Below, piece after piece: positions 47,777-60,274 of a stretch of DNA of 64,000 nt. How positions within the stretch are numbered: the stretch's first letter is position 1; each line of letters begins with the position of its first letter. The stretch is from positions 186,001 through 250,000 of the forward strand of contig NW_025954999.1 in the NCBI RefSeq assembly GCF_022376445.1. Reading direction: 5' to 3'. The position numbers and the translations under genes are program-made. Source of the stretch: Fomitopsis serialis (taxonomy: Eukaryota; Basidiomycota; Agaricomycetes; Polyporales; Fomitopsidaceae). The notes under the pieces are model-generated. The model was not told the origin of the DNA and made no database searches. It worked only from the letters and a program-made list of their open reading frames with translations.

Positions 47777-50700
47777 ATGGCAGGCAACCCCGTAGACCCC
47801 CTCCAGACCCTCAGCGCCGCACTCGCAGTCCCAGCAGACTCGAAGGAGCAGGCCGACCTCCTCGCAACCCTGCGTGAATCCCTCGAGACCCACCCCGGTC
47901 CCATACCGATCCTATGTACCACACTCGTCAAGACCGTCTCCGGCGCGGGAGACTCGTTGCTGAAGAGATGGGTTATTGACCTCCTACACTTTGCCATATG
48001 CCGGTCGAGTCTGTCTATCGACGCGCGCACTCAGCGTGCGTGTTGGGCCCTTGTGGTGCTAGAGTCGTCTTTAATGCAACTGTCTTGTCTTTAGTTGCGT
48101 CGCAGTCGGTCGAAACGCTCGCCTCATTACTCCACGACTCAAATCCGACCACCGTGAAAGTGAGCGTGCAATGCTTTGCGACGGTGTACCCGCTGTTGTT
48201 CAGGATGCTGTGAGCGCGAGTCCCCCTTTGTCGCATACCACCACTTATGAATGACATGCGTTAAGATGTGTGAACCGGAACTCGAGGGATCTGTGGCAAG
48301 TGCTGTCGCAGACGAAAGTACGCATCCTCGAATTTGTCTGGTCGCCAACCGTCAGCAATGGCATCAAGTTCGCCGCCATCAAATTCATGCAGAGGGCCAT
48401 CCTCGTACAGACCCGTGGCATCAGTGACCCACGGGTGAGTGCGCTTTCCCCGTACATGTAGTGTATGACTATGCTCATCCTCTGTGTGTAGTTGCAAAAG
48501 CAGAATGACCCGAACCTCGCTATGCTGCCCTCGGACCACCCTTTCATGTCTGTTACCGCCCTGGAGGCCGAAGGCGTCGAGCTCATGAAAGGCATCTTCA
48601 CGATCCTTTACACCAGCAAGTGGGTGCCACTCGGTGCATTGTACGGGACGCGTTGTGTCTGACATTAGCTGCTATCTTCAGCAACCCCGACATCATCGTA
48701 GCGGTCATAAACAGCTGGGCTTCCCTCATAAAAGCCAGACCAGCCCTCACCGAAGTCCTCGTCTCCACCCTAGCACAATGGACACCCGCCAAACTCGAGG
48801 GCCTGCCCGCCTTCAGCATCAAAAGCGTCGAAAAGACGATCCGCATCCTCCTCATCCACATCTCCCGGTAGGCCTACTCAGCTACAGAATCGTCCTCGTG
48901 CTCACATTCTCGATAGAACACCTCAAGGATCCCCACTACAGCCCCAAATCCACTCCGCACTCGCCACCCAGGCCAGCCGCATGGAGCAGGCCGCCCTCGC
49001 AGAGAAGCAGCGCAAAGCAGCAGCGGCAGCCGAAGCCTCGCGCAAACGCTCATCATCCGCCACCCCCGCACAGGACGCGCCCGACGCGAAGCGGCCCAAG
49101 CTAGACCACGACACTGCCGCGGCCGCCGGCACCGCGGGCTTCGACTTCACGGGCCTGCCGACCGCGCTCGTGACGGACCTCGTCGTCGCGAACATCCAGG
49201 CTTTCTCGGAGGCGACTCTCATTGGCCTCGTGCAGGCGTACCGACATAAGAGGACGCAGGGCGCTACGGCTGCTGCTGCGAATGTCGCGGTGGCATCCTC
49301 CCAAGTTCCACCGGATACACCGGGTCCTGTCGAGGAGGCGACGGCTGAGCCTCCTCCGCGGAAATCACCAACACCACCTCCTGTCGCCGTCAAGCAAGAG
49401 CCGGTAGACCCTCTCAAGATGGACATCGACGAGGAAGAGATGGAGTACGAGCCGGACAGGCTCAACCTCGAGGTACAGACCTCTCCTTCTCTCGCAGTCT
49501 ACTCGGCTCACTCACCGCTCGGCAGCTCTCGGGCGGCGAGCAAGAAACAGCCTCGCCCGAAGAAGCGGCGCTCGACCGGGAGATGGACCTCACGGACGTG
49601 CTGCCGCCGACCCAGTTCCGCCTCCCGCCGCCACGCGAGTTCTCGGAGGACGAACGGGGGGCACTCGTGAAGGGCGCGCTCGCGCGGATATCCGAGGGCG
49701 CGAAGGACCTCGCGCCGATGGACGTCGACTCCGCGGCGGAGGGCGTGGACATGTGGATGCTGCTCATCGTGCGGCTCGTCACACGCGTGACGGACCCCGC
49801 GCCAGGGGTTGGGACGCCGGATAAGGCGGAGGATGGGATGGACGTCGTATCTGAGTTTTATGCGCACCAGGATCGGCTGAGGCAGACCCTGTGTGAGTAT
49901 ATCATGGCGGACTTTCCGAGACGGTGAGTTGGGGAGTGCGTGCTTGTTGATGGTTGTCTGAGCTGATCTCGCTAGGTTACCACTCGCGACGACATGGATG
50001 AACGAGGAGTGGTATAACGATCGAATACAAGAGGGTAGAGATCGCAGCTGGGTATGACCCGCAATCACTGTCCAGATTATCAGCAACTCACGCGTATTGT
50101 CCAGCCGCCAAACTACGAAACCTGGTTGAACCAGATTGTATCTGCATACCAGACACATTTGGACGGCAAGGATCGGACATTTTCACGGTTTCTGCTTGAT
50201 CTTCCTCATGTACCTCCTGACGTACTGCACCTCCTACGTGATTCGTGCCCTGAAGCTGATCGGTGCGTGGACTCGACTGTTGCATTCACGCTTTGGCTCA
50301 TTCGATGGTACAGTCGGCAAATGGGATTCGCTGCGCTGCGAGAGTTCGTGACACAGCGACCCTCACTACGGGCGGAAGCCATGACCATCCTTCTTGAACT
50401 CACCACACATCCCGGTAAGGCTGCTCATTCACGCTCGGCGAACAGTCGCTGAATGATGCCGAACAGACAAAATCACTCGTGGCGCGGCGATCAACACGGT
50501 GAAGCGGTGGATCCCGGACGTGCAGCCCATGGACAACATGATCCGCGAGTTCGCCTTACAGTTGCTCCGGCGCCTGCAGTCACGACCAAAGCGGGACAGG
50601 TCCGAAGACGTCCCCATGAACGGCACGCACGACGAGCACATGGAGGACGGCCAGCTGCCGCCTGAGGACATCATCCAGACGCCGTACCTCCCGGAGGAGC

Positions 50701-52050
50701 TCGAGCTCCCTGCGAATAACGCGCAGATTCTTCAACATTTGGAGCTTCTGTTTGCGCTGTCGACGAAGGTTCCGGAGTTTCTGGACGAGTGAGTGGAGGG
50801 TTCGTTGGTTGGCTACTCGTGCTGACGCCTCGCAGGATCTTCGCGGCCTATGGCGGCATGGAGGAGACGGTGCAAGAGACTATCCAGCAGCTCATCACAC
50901 CGCTCATCCGCGCTCTGGGCTCGAGCCATGGCAGATTGTTGACGTTGCTGAGGATGTTCCCTCCAGGCGCCGAGTCACTTGCGCTGCGCGTGCTGAAGAT
51001 ATTCACCGAGCACGGCCGGCCGAGCGCTCAACTTGTCAGTCTTGTCAAGTCGCTGGTCAGCGAGCGCGACCTCGATCCGCGGTTCCTTGTTCCCATCATC
51101 GCGGAGATGGACAAGGTGCGTACTTCCGTGGACTGCCCTGTAAGATCAAACATGTATTCGTCTCACAGGGCGACATCGTACGGCATCTGCCCCGCATCGT
51201 CTCAATATTGAACGGGAAGCCTGAGCCTAAGAATGTGGTTCGCTCAGTCTTCGGCTCGATTGTCCAGACGCCTCCGCAGACGTTCGGAACGGTGTCATCC
51301 AACCTACCCCGGGTCCAACAGAGCGAACGTCTAAGCCCTGCTGAGTTGATGGTTCTCTTGCATCAGACAGAGAAGGAGATTGGCCTGAAGAGCGCCATCG
51401 AGGGTGCGTCTCTCCTTCATCCTTCCAAAAGTCGATTGATTGACATGTGCTGGCACAGCGATTGGTATCTGCTTCTCGATGACAGACGTCTTCCGCTCGG
51501 AGGTCCTCGGCGCGTTCATGAACCAGATCGTCGACGAACCTGTCCTCCCCACGCTCTTCCTCCGAACCGTACGTTCCCATCCTCTACTCCATACCTCCTA
51601 TTCATGCACCATTCCCTTCAGGTCATCCAAGCCGTCACCACATACCGCTCCCTCGTCAGCTTCGTCTCCACCACGCTCCTCTCCCGTCTCATCACCAAGA
51701 AGATATGGACGAACGGGCCGCTGTGGGAGGGCTTCATCCGCTGCGCGAAGCTGATCGCGCCCGCGAGCTTCGGTGCGCTGCTGCAGTTGCCCAAGGACCA
51801 GCTTCGCGAGCTCGTGGACAAGCAGCCGAGTCTCAAGGCGGGCCTGCGCGAGTACGTCGTGAAGAAGGCGGGGAACCGCGCGCGGACGGCGGGGTATCTG
51901 GATATATTTGGGGAGGACGGCGATGCACAGGCACAGGCACAAGATGCGCCAGGGACAGCGGCGGTGGCGACGCCGCTTGCCAGTGCGGGAGGTGAGGAGC
52001 CGAGCATGCAGGTGCCCGTGGTCCCGCAGAGTCCGGTGATGCCGACATGA
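47777..52050 (+). CDS. PTA1: Symplekin/Pta1, mRNA 3'-end processing scaffold
   Basis: Large multi-exon gene. The N-terminal HEAT-like region (MAGNPVDPLQTLSAAL to about 48870) has PILCTTLVKTVSGAG, LLKRWVIDLLHFAI, SNGIKFAAIKFMQRAIL and LEGVELMKGIF-like helices. A basic/Ala-rich linker with KRPKLD (possible nuclear signal) and an acidic part (MDIDEEEMEYEPDRLNLE) follow. The C-terminal half has the symplekin block: DIVRHLPRIVSILNG, SPAELMVLLHQTE, VFRSEVLGAFMNQIVDEP, then LFLRTVIQAV and LITKKIWTNGPLWEGFIRC. In yeast Pta1 is a scaffold of the cleavage and polyadenylation factor. Only 152 bases separate it from the VMA10 start. No frame break noticed. Confidence 0.92.
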
Positions 52051-52621
52051 ACGCGAGGACGTGGAAGAGACCGCGCGGAGTTGCTGTTTGAGCAGACTGT
52101 ACATGATTGTTGTACACTTCGTCTTCAAAGCTTCAAGATTCATGGACCATCCGCATCGTACATACTGCATCACGGTTCTTCAAATATGCATATCTAACTC
52201 GCTACAACGGTACTGTGCGAATAGGATGAGTGTCTTGGCATCCGGTGTGACACAAGACGAGACCTAGTGTGTCAAAGTCGACTGGTGCCAGCGATACCTA
52301 CTAGGTGAACCGGGATGAACTGACTGACCAGGGATAGCGAATGTAGAACTGGTTCCATCCTTGTTTACATACTAAACTGCACTGTAACATGGCAGACAGT
52401 TGTGAGTACGATTAGGCTTGCGAATACATTGCAGTAATATAATCATAACGTGAGCTCAAGCAGACGTCGACTCATCTCAAGACGAAAGCGGCAACAACTA
52501 AAGCACATAATCAAGACTGCGAAGAAACGACAACGACGACTGAGAAACCGGTACTGAGGAGACAACCAAGCAAAGCAATGAGACTCGAGGAACCACCGAA
52601 GCGCCTTCAAACGCGACCCCC
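52051..52621. other. Convergent 3' region
   Basis: Between symplekin (+) and the copy B gene (-). No gene seen. Confidence 0.45.
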
Positions 52622-53269
52622 TCACTTCCGCAAACTCTGTTGAGAGGCTTTCAACCTGCCCTTGGTGAGGAGGTCTTGGGCATATCGGAGGAAGAGAAAC
52701 AGTGTATACAGCTAGCCATATTCAGTGGATTGCAACTGGCCAACGAAGAGGAACTCACTGTGGTCAGCCTGCTGGAGGGCTTCGCCATGGTCGACTTCAA
52801 TTCACCACCTTCGGCCCGCCTCTTATCCACGACGACGACGACCTTGTTTTCAGCGCCTGCCGCCATCTTCTTGGCGTCTTTTGTAGTGCTCCCGTCCAAT
52901 TCGAACGCCGTCACGTCGTCGTCGTCGTCTTCGCGCCGCACGGGGTGCTGTCAAGAGAAGACGCGTTCATACCAGTGAGGATTCGCAGCACGCAGCCAAG
53001 AAAACTGTACGCACCAGCTGCAGACTCGGAGGCACGTCCAGCATGTGTTCAGCGGCTTCGAAGTCAAAATCAGGGATTGGGTCCTGCAGCAAACGCCCCA
53101 CAACAACCCGGACATTGTGAGGAAGCTGGCATACGTTGCCTTCACGCGGGCATACCATGTAGAACTCATCGTTGTTTGCGTGGCGTCTCACTGCCGGGTA
53201 CGGGTGGTACCGTCGTCCGTGCGCTGAGCGGTAGCTGGGCAAGCGAAGAGGATAGTGTCCCAGACCCAT
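52622..53269 (-). CDS. Unrecognised protein of 179 residues, copy B
   Basis: Paralogue of the gene at 37615. Exons 53269-53006, 52947-52759 and 52711-52622 total 180 codons with stop. Exon 1 has MGLGHYPLRLPSYRSA, NNDEFYMV and FDFEAAEHMLDVPP. Exon 2 has RREDDDDDVTAFELDG. Exon 3 has LYTLFLFLRYAQDLL and ends LRK. Length changes relative to copy A are whole codons only (one extra codon in exon 1 and one in exon 2), which argues for coding constraint. The neighbouring symplekin gene is convergent. No domain recognised. Confidence 0.72.
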
Positions 53270-53395
53270 GTCAACGCTCGCACCACAGACCAACAGGCTC
53301 GTCGTAGTGGTGAGCACCCAGGACACGACACCCGCGGGCTGGAGGTGGGAGGAAAGACGAGGAAAGCGACAAGGTTCCGGGCGAGGGCTCGCCCG

Positions 53396-53403
53396 TTTTT
53401 ATA
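53396..53403 (-). promoter_or_regulatory. TATA box of the copy B gene
   Basis: TATAAAAA on the minus strand, about 130 bases before the ATG at 53269, matching the copy A element in place. Confidence 0.55.
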
Positions 53404-54965
53404 GTGCATCAAACGAGGCAGGGACATCGCGTAAACACGGCGGGGAATATCTGGATTCGGTTTAGGATCGGCAAGGCGTAGCGCTGCGACTGTGACTGTG
53501 CCGCGCGCGATTTGCTTCCGCGCTCGATCGTTGTTGACCCTGCGGCTCATTGTGCTCTGGGATTCCTGTGAAATGGTCAACCTGAATATCTACTGGGGAG
53601 CAAAGCAGCAGCATTCAACAACATCATGGTTCTACAGCCATCGGCCTGAGGCCTGGACACGCTGGTTCTTGCCGGCATGCCCCAAGTCCTCTCTTTGAGT
53701 TCTGGGCTCTATGCATGCTTGTAAGCCAGAAGGAAACCGCCTCGGCTGTACGTTCAGTAAGTTTGAGCCGCAGAGTGCCCTGCGACATCGCCCCATGAAC
53801 AGGACAGCGGAATCGTGCACAACTTCCGCCGAGCTCTCGAGGACACCACTGTGGGCATCGGGCGGCGACGGCGCCCCGCCGAACGTTGAGCGCAACTCAC
53901 CACCACACAGACAGGTGCGCATTCCGCACGCACACCGGATCCTCCGCCCCTCTCCTCTGAACAGCCACGACCCTGATGCCAGATGCAGAGCACGACGCCC
54001 GCCGTCGCTCGACGCGGGCGCGCGTCCCGTGACGTCTGACCCGACGTCACGCCGTCACGCCCGCCGCCGCCGATAAGAAGGCGCATCAGGCGAGTCACTT
54101 CTGCCTCCTCCCAGCAAGTGCTTCACTGCAACAAGGCTAATGCGTGCTGTGTGATCCCAAAGGTCTGCTTCAAGACGCAATGCGTGATCAAGAATGTGTG
54201 CCCAAGATTGTGCGTCAAGCGCATTGAAGTCGGAAGAGGGAAGATACAGCAACCGCCGCCGTGATGCTGTGGGCGCAGACCCCGCCGTCGGCCCAGCGAT
54301 ATCTACAGCACCTAGATGTGCATGCCACGACACGTTTGGCATGGGATGCATACGCAGAAGGAAGGGGGTCACCAGACGTACCTCCGTACATTCTCGCATG
54401 AATGATGATGAGTATCCTCCCATCCGTGATGTCGCTGAACTCCAGACTGCATGACGAGTGTGCGCAAAGGGGGCATTGGCACTGCGCCCCGCGGTCATGA
54501 AGAGACCGCAGATGACTGGCAGCGAATCTGCTGGTCGTCGTTTGGCCGGGAAGACTTGGTCACCATGCGAGTGAAGATGTCCTCGTGCTCGTCTTCAAGG
54601 CGCAAGGGGAAGCCCAGTTGCAGCGCAGCAAATATGCAGCATGTCTTCAGAACGCAAGCGAGACCACCGCGAGCATTTCCAGCCGTAAATTCGGCCACGC
54701 AAAATCAATCTTGCCGGCTGAGCACATTGCGATCTCCAGGTCCAGTTTGAGACACACACAGCCTGGGTCCACAGGGAAGAACATGCACGAAGGAGCAGAG
54801 CAAGAGCAAGTTGCGCGACAGCGCGGCGTGGACGCGTTGGTCGCCGGGTGTGGCTCGAAACGGGGTGATGGTCTAAGCGCAGACCGCCGCGGCCCTCCAA
54901 ACTCAGCGACGATAACGCCACAGTTCCCCAGCGATGCGGTCCCGCTCGCCAACTGCTCACCTCTC

Positions 54966-56507
54966 CCAGCTCGTCGTCCTCCTGGCTAAGGCATCGCTCC
55001 CGCATCCAAGAGCAATTTCTACGTGTTTTTGCGCGATTTTTTGGGATCGTAGTTTCGACGCAACCGCCTCTAATCAACGCCGCGCTCCCGATCGCATGCT
55101 AAGGCGTTCTCAGTACTCTGCTCACTGCCAGTCAGGTTTCCGACACATGCTCTTCGCATGCACCTCCGTCCCACACTTGTTTGCGCTGCATCGCCATACA
55201 GCACAAGGCTGAGCCGGTCAAGCGTCTTGAATGAATGCGACCTCTCCCGCGAGTTGCACCGCGCGACTCATCCTCTGCAGCTCAGGGCGCCCACGACGTA
55301 TGGGAGGGATTTCTGGAGGCTCCGATCGAGGCAATACGGCGAGGGATCACTCATGGTGTAAAGAAGGGCCGGATCTGAACGCAGCTCTAGTCTGTCTCAT
55401 TGTGCCACTCGATTCTGTGCCCCACGCATATCTGGCACTGCATTCAACGATTCTTGATGATTGCGTCAAGGCGCCATTCTCTGCTTGCGTACGGCTCATC
55501 CACCCACTTCCGAAGCCTGATTCATTACTTTCGGTCTAATGGAAGTTGTTGGGGGCGATCGACGGTGATTGAACGGGTCAGGAATACAGGGATATCCGTC
55601 GGTGCGTTGATGTATCATTCTGCTTTCTCCGCGACAGAGTGTCTAACACAACATTGCAGCATCATGACGGTTGACATGCAGTCACGGTGCACCGTCTGAC
55701 ATGGTCTTCATGCAACCGTCGTACAGACCTACGAGGCTTTCAGACATGTAGATCTATCAGTATGTGCCTCAATACCGTGCTTCTCGCTTTGCCTTGTTCT
55801 TTCGCATCTGCATCTCTAATTCTATTGCAAATGAGATGACGTCTCCCTTGTGTCCACATTCGCCCACTTCTGTCAAATATGTCTTCCAAGTGCCAGATTG
55901 TAACCCAGTGTATCGCACGCATCCACGCACTGGCGTGAATAGACGTTGTGATCATTGGGCCTATTGCGAATTGAAAACAATGACCGGGGTCATTCAGACC
56001 ACCCTTCTCCCTCACCAGGTCTTGAATTTTTTTCTTACCGTCGAGTCACTAGATATGGCTATTGGACCTTTGTTCGTGTTCTACGTCGAAGAACTCCTCT
56101 GAGCGCCTTGCCACACCCTAGAGCCGTGTACTTTGCGGCCTTCGCTGAACGTTTGCAACAGGACGTTGACAGGACGCACAACTCCCAGAGAGCGTCAACT
56201 TACGTTCTCAAAACGTCCGTGATGGCGGGCGATCGGCGGTGTCGACGTCGCGCGCCCACGTGACAAGGCTGACGGGAGGTTCAATGGAGGTTCTGGCCAT
56301 TGCAACATTGACCACGGGCAACACGGCGCCGGGAAGGTGAGCCGGTCAGCCCATGGCCAGCCTCATGCCAGCCTCTACAAAACGGCGCGGGCGGGGGAGC
56401 TCTCGACATTTCCGCCCGTAGTTGCTCACTGCTTCACGTACGTTCGCCGGTCGATCCTTCGCGTTACAGCTCTATAGGCATTATATCCGTCATATTCGGT
56501 CGGCACC
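54966..56507. other. Intergenic, no supported gene
   Basis: About 1.5 kb before the kinase gene. The open frames (for example 55764-56102) show no recognisable features. The last 300 bases are presumably the kinase promoter. Confidence 0.45.
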
Positions 56508-58995
56508 ATGTCTCTCACTCCCAGGAGCAAGAAGGAAGACGACCCGAAGATGATTGGGTTGTGGAAGATCGGCAGGACCATCGGGAAGGGGAGCTGTGGT
56601 ACGTCAGAGTTTCAGCACTATTGTATTTTATTGACGAAAAATCTAGGACGCGTGCGTATTGCGCGACACAGCAAGACGGGCCAATATGCTGCTGTTAAGA
56701 TTGTCTCCAAGACCAACATAATGACCTCCAGGATGTCACTGCGTAGCCTGGGCGACGAGGCCGACCGCATCCTGCACAGCATCGAGCGGGAAATCGTCGT
56801 CATGAAGCTCATTGAGCACCCCAACATCATGCGCCTTACGACGTCTGGGAGACGTCCTCGGAGCTGTACCTCATCTGGAGTACGTCGAGGGCGGGGAGCT
56901 TTCGACTACCTGTGCGAGAAAGGCCGGCTCCCCAGTCCGAGGCCCTCGGCTTCTTCCAGCAGATAATCACCGCGGTCCATTACTGCCACCGCTTCAATAT
57001 CGCCCACCGCGACCTGAAGCCGGAGAACCTGCTCCTGGACCACAACAAGAACATAAGGTCGTCGACTTCGGGATGGCCGCTGGCAGGGCAAGGCCGATCT
57101 CCTCCGACATCGTGCGGAGCCCTCACTACGCCGCCCCGGAGGTGTCATGGGGCGCACTACAACGGGGCGTCTGCCGACACTTGGTCTTGCGGCGTGATCC
57201 TCTACGCTCTGCTCGCCGGTAGGCTGCCCTTCGACGACGACGACCTGACGACGTTACTCGAGAAGGTGAAGAACGGCAAGTTCCAAGCGCCCAAGGACAT
57301 TGATCCGCGCGCGAGCGACCTCATCTCCAAGATGCTCACGAAGGACGTGGCGAAGCGCATCACCATCCCGAGATCATGCAGCACCCGTTCTACACGTCAC
57401 AGCCGCCGAAGAAGATGGACTGCGACGTCCCGAACCTGGACGAGATCGCGGCGCCGCTCAGCAGCAAGGATGACATCGACTCTGATCTCTTCAGCAACCT
57501 GCGCTCTCTCTGGCACGGCCGTCCCGACGAGGAGATCATTGCCAGCCTTCTCAGCAAGGAGCCGTCCTGGGAGAAGGGTGTCTACCATCTCCTCGTCCGC
57601 TACCGCACCAACCACATGGAGAATTACGACGAGGACGAAGAGAAGCTCTTGGCGAAGCGCGTTTCGAAGCGGCGGGCAAGCAGGACAGGGAGATGCAGAG
57701 GGGGCGCTCGGAGCTCCTAGCTTCTCTGCCTCCTCGCACGGGGCCTCCCACTCCGAGTCGGGCAGCGCGAGAGGGGCTGCCGCAGGCATCGCCGTCGCCG
57801 AGCCGAGGACTGAGCCAGATGCGACAGCTATCGTTCTTGACTTCGAGTCTCGCTCTGAACAACATGGCCACCTCGTCCACGCCGCGCAAGCAGCAGCCCT
57901 CTTCTGTCAGCGCAGCTACGCCGACATCAGCTCTCCTGTCACCCCTGCCCGCGACACCTGCGAGTCCCGCCGTCCACCATGGCAACGTGATGCAGGACGA
58001 GCGGATCCAGCAATTCATGCTTCAGGTCGCAGAACATCTCAGCGTCATGCAGCCGGGAGGGGCGCCGCCGCTCGACTCCGTCCAATCGCCCAGAACGACG
58101 GGTGCCCCGCCATCGACGCCCTACTCGATGGATCCGAGAAGCCCCGGGCGCAACATGCAGACTCCATTGGGACGACGAGGCATGCCCTCAGTCGATGTGT
58201 TCGGCGCAGAGGGCTCGGCCCAAAGCAAGACGACGCAGCCTCTCAATGTCCGACCGAGATCTCCTGCGAAGTCACTCACGGGCGTCGACAAGGAGAATGT
58301 CCCCCGTCTCACTGTCAACACACGACTCGGGGCTCAATACATGCATTCACCAGCGCGGAAGTCCTCTGCATACGGTACAGATAGCGGGCGACGCGTGCAG
58401 ATCCTGGAGCCGCCGGTCATCGAGAGGGGTCGCCTCAAGAAGAGGCGCAGCCCCGTACCGTCGCCCACCTCTCCAGCATCCGTCGCGATGTCGACGGGGT
58501 CGTCCTTCGTCCTCTCCTCCACGCCTAGACGCGCTGGTTCCCGCAGCTCTTCAAGTTCAAGCCGACGCAGTTCCACCTCCTGTCATCGCAGATGCGCACC
58601 GCTCGGTGAGCGTCTGCCGCCAGCTGCTCGAGCAGATGGGCGTCACCTCCGCACTGGCATACGAGCCATCAGAGGACCCAAGCTCCCCTGACTCGGACAC
58701 GTTCACCCTCAAGTGCTGGCTCGAGGACTCGCGCGATACCCGGGGAGCAATGTCCTCGCTCAAGGGCGTACGCTTCCGGGTGGAAGTTCATCGGCCGAGC
58801 TCCATCCAGACCATGGCGGGGTACGCGGTGCTTCTGAACTTGGTGCTGGAGAAGGGCGCGGCGACGACGCTGAAGCTGGTGTACAACAGGCTGAGGAGGG
58901 AGTGGGACTTGGACTCGCAGCCTTCTGCGCCGGCCAGTCGCAGTTCCGTGATGGAGGATGACGAGCGCTTTGTAGAGGTGGTGTACGCGCAGTGA
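56508..58995 (+). CDS. Gin4/Hsl1-type (NIM1-related) protein kinase, many frame breaks
   Basis: Ser/Thr kinase of the CAMK/NIM1 group linked in yeasts to septins, morphogenesis and Wee1 control. Exon 1 is 56508-56598; exon 2 starts at 56647. Catalytic parts are visible in shifting frames: the glycine loop GRTIGKGSCG, AAVKIVSK with the ATP lysine, FDYLCEKGRLPS, HRDLKPENLLLDHNK, a DFGMA start of the activation loop, and NGASADTWSCGVILYALLAGRLPFDDDD. The regulatory part has LWHGRPDEEIIASLLSKEPSWEKGVYHLL. A long Ser/Pro-rich region includes TGVDKENVPR. The C-terminus carries a KA1-like domain (TFTLKCWLEDSRD, RFRVEVHRPSS). I count about ten single-base losses between 56830 and 57375, and about three more near 57665, 58535 and 58590. 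Each lies in or next to a short homopolymer, and each repair restores a conserved kinase motif. Confidence 0.83.
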
Positions 58996-59361
58996 GTCGG
59001 GTGAGGATCTGATTACGGGATTTTGCTCGCGTATGGATCGAGAGGGCTGACCCATCGCGTTGGCGGGTTGCGCGCGGGGTGTCTTCGTGGATGTAGTGGT
59101 GTGAAGGGGAGAGGATAGTTGTACGCTTACACGCACGGCGGACGTTGAGATATATAATTGTCGTGGATCAACCCACCGAGCAGATGCCTATCGGCATCAC
59201 ATGAAGTCCCTATGATATACTGGGCGGGCCATACATAAGGGCAGGCATTACGCAGGCCCGTCCATGGACATGATCGTGGAAGCAAAACGTGAAGGTGGTT
59301 GCATGAGGAGAGGGCTCGTCTGTATCCATCTCCTGGTCCTCAGATTCACGGGGCATCGGTT

Positions 59362-60006
59362 TTACGGGAAGGGATGGGTGTTGTCCGGGTTTCGACAGAT
59401 GACTAGATCCGGCGATTCCCTCGAGATTCGTACGAATCGGAGCTGCTTGATGTAGGCTACTTCTTTCTGATCCCACAGTCGGAATAACTTCACATTCAGG
59501 GATCAGTGAGGTCAAGAACCTCTGGATGCAACGTGTGAGGGATGTTCGGGTTGAGCTGCATGTACGGTGCTTACCCATTCCTGTGCGATAGAGCTCGGCC
59601 TCCTGCGACTGGAGTTCCTCCAGCTTCTGCTCGCGGGTGCTCTTTGGTCGACCCTTCCGGCGAGACTTCCTCTCCTCCTCCAGGTCTTCATCAAATCGCT
59701 TAATCCAGACGTCCCGGACAATTGTGTGCAAACTCTCCAACGACAAGACACCTTCCGCAGGCAAGGCGTGGTAGAAGAACGAGAATATATCCGCTACACA
59801 CTCCCAGGTGAGACGCTACCATTTCTATCAGGGAAAGCATGCGTACCTTGGATCTTTTGTTTGTCCAACCTGGCCTTGGCCTGGTCTGCGAGCTTCGTTT
59901 TGCGGTGCTGCACTCGGATTAACTGCTCCGCCTTCCGGGACTGGGGATGGAAGAGCTTCTCCTTTTTCTGCGTAGCCGCCTTCTTTCCTGTCTTTGGGGG
60001 TGCCAT
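59362..60006 (-). CDS. TMA16: Translation machinery-associated protein TMA16
   Basis: Basic protein associated with pre-60S ribosomes. Minus-strand exons 60006-59847, 59793-59575 and 59521-59362. Recognised by LFHPQSRKAEQLIRVQHRK, FSFFYHALP, a basic RRKGRPKSTREQKLEEL stretch, LDLTDP then LNVKLFRLWDQKEVAYI, and QLRFVRIS. One base is missing in the C run near 59502, between DLTDP and LNVKLF. Adding it gives 179 residues, next to the yeast length of 178. The start at 60006 (MAPPKTGKK) is preferred over an in-frame Met 11 codons upstream. Confidence 0.88.
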
Positions 60007-60274
60007 TATGTGTAAGAGAGAGGTTCTGGTGAAGACCAAGGAAAAGTGGAGGTCTTGAGCTCGCTCGGCAAATCTCAGCTACCAGTGAAGCTTGCAGGCC
60101 AAAATGTTCTTCGAATAAGCGCCCACTGCAACGCACGATATGATCTCCCAAACAGGAAAGCACTGTTGTTCGACAACGCCCACCACTGCGAGCACTCTGT
60201 CTCTTCCAGCCCTGACTCATGCAGCTCTGGAGACTTTGAATGGTGGCTACGCTAGTGACGCTATATCAGAGCAT

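Larger units (their letters stand above)
52580..54965 (-). repeat. Copy B of the inverted dispersed duplication
   Basis: Reverse-complement partner of 35925-38300, about 15 kb away. Conserved islands include the 71-base identity (54844-54914), a segment around 54160-54200 matching 36650-36720, the promoter around 53400-53560, and all three exons of the enclosed gene. Confidence 0.85.

Noticed and set aside
51598..52173. 191-codon minus-strand frame over the symplekin 3' end
   Set aside because: Antisense shadow of a conserved symplekin exon.
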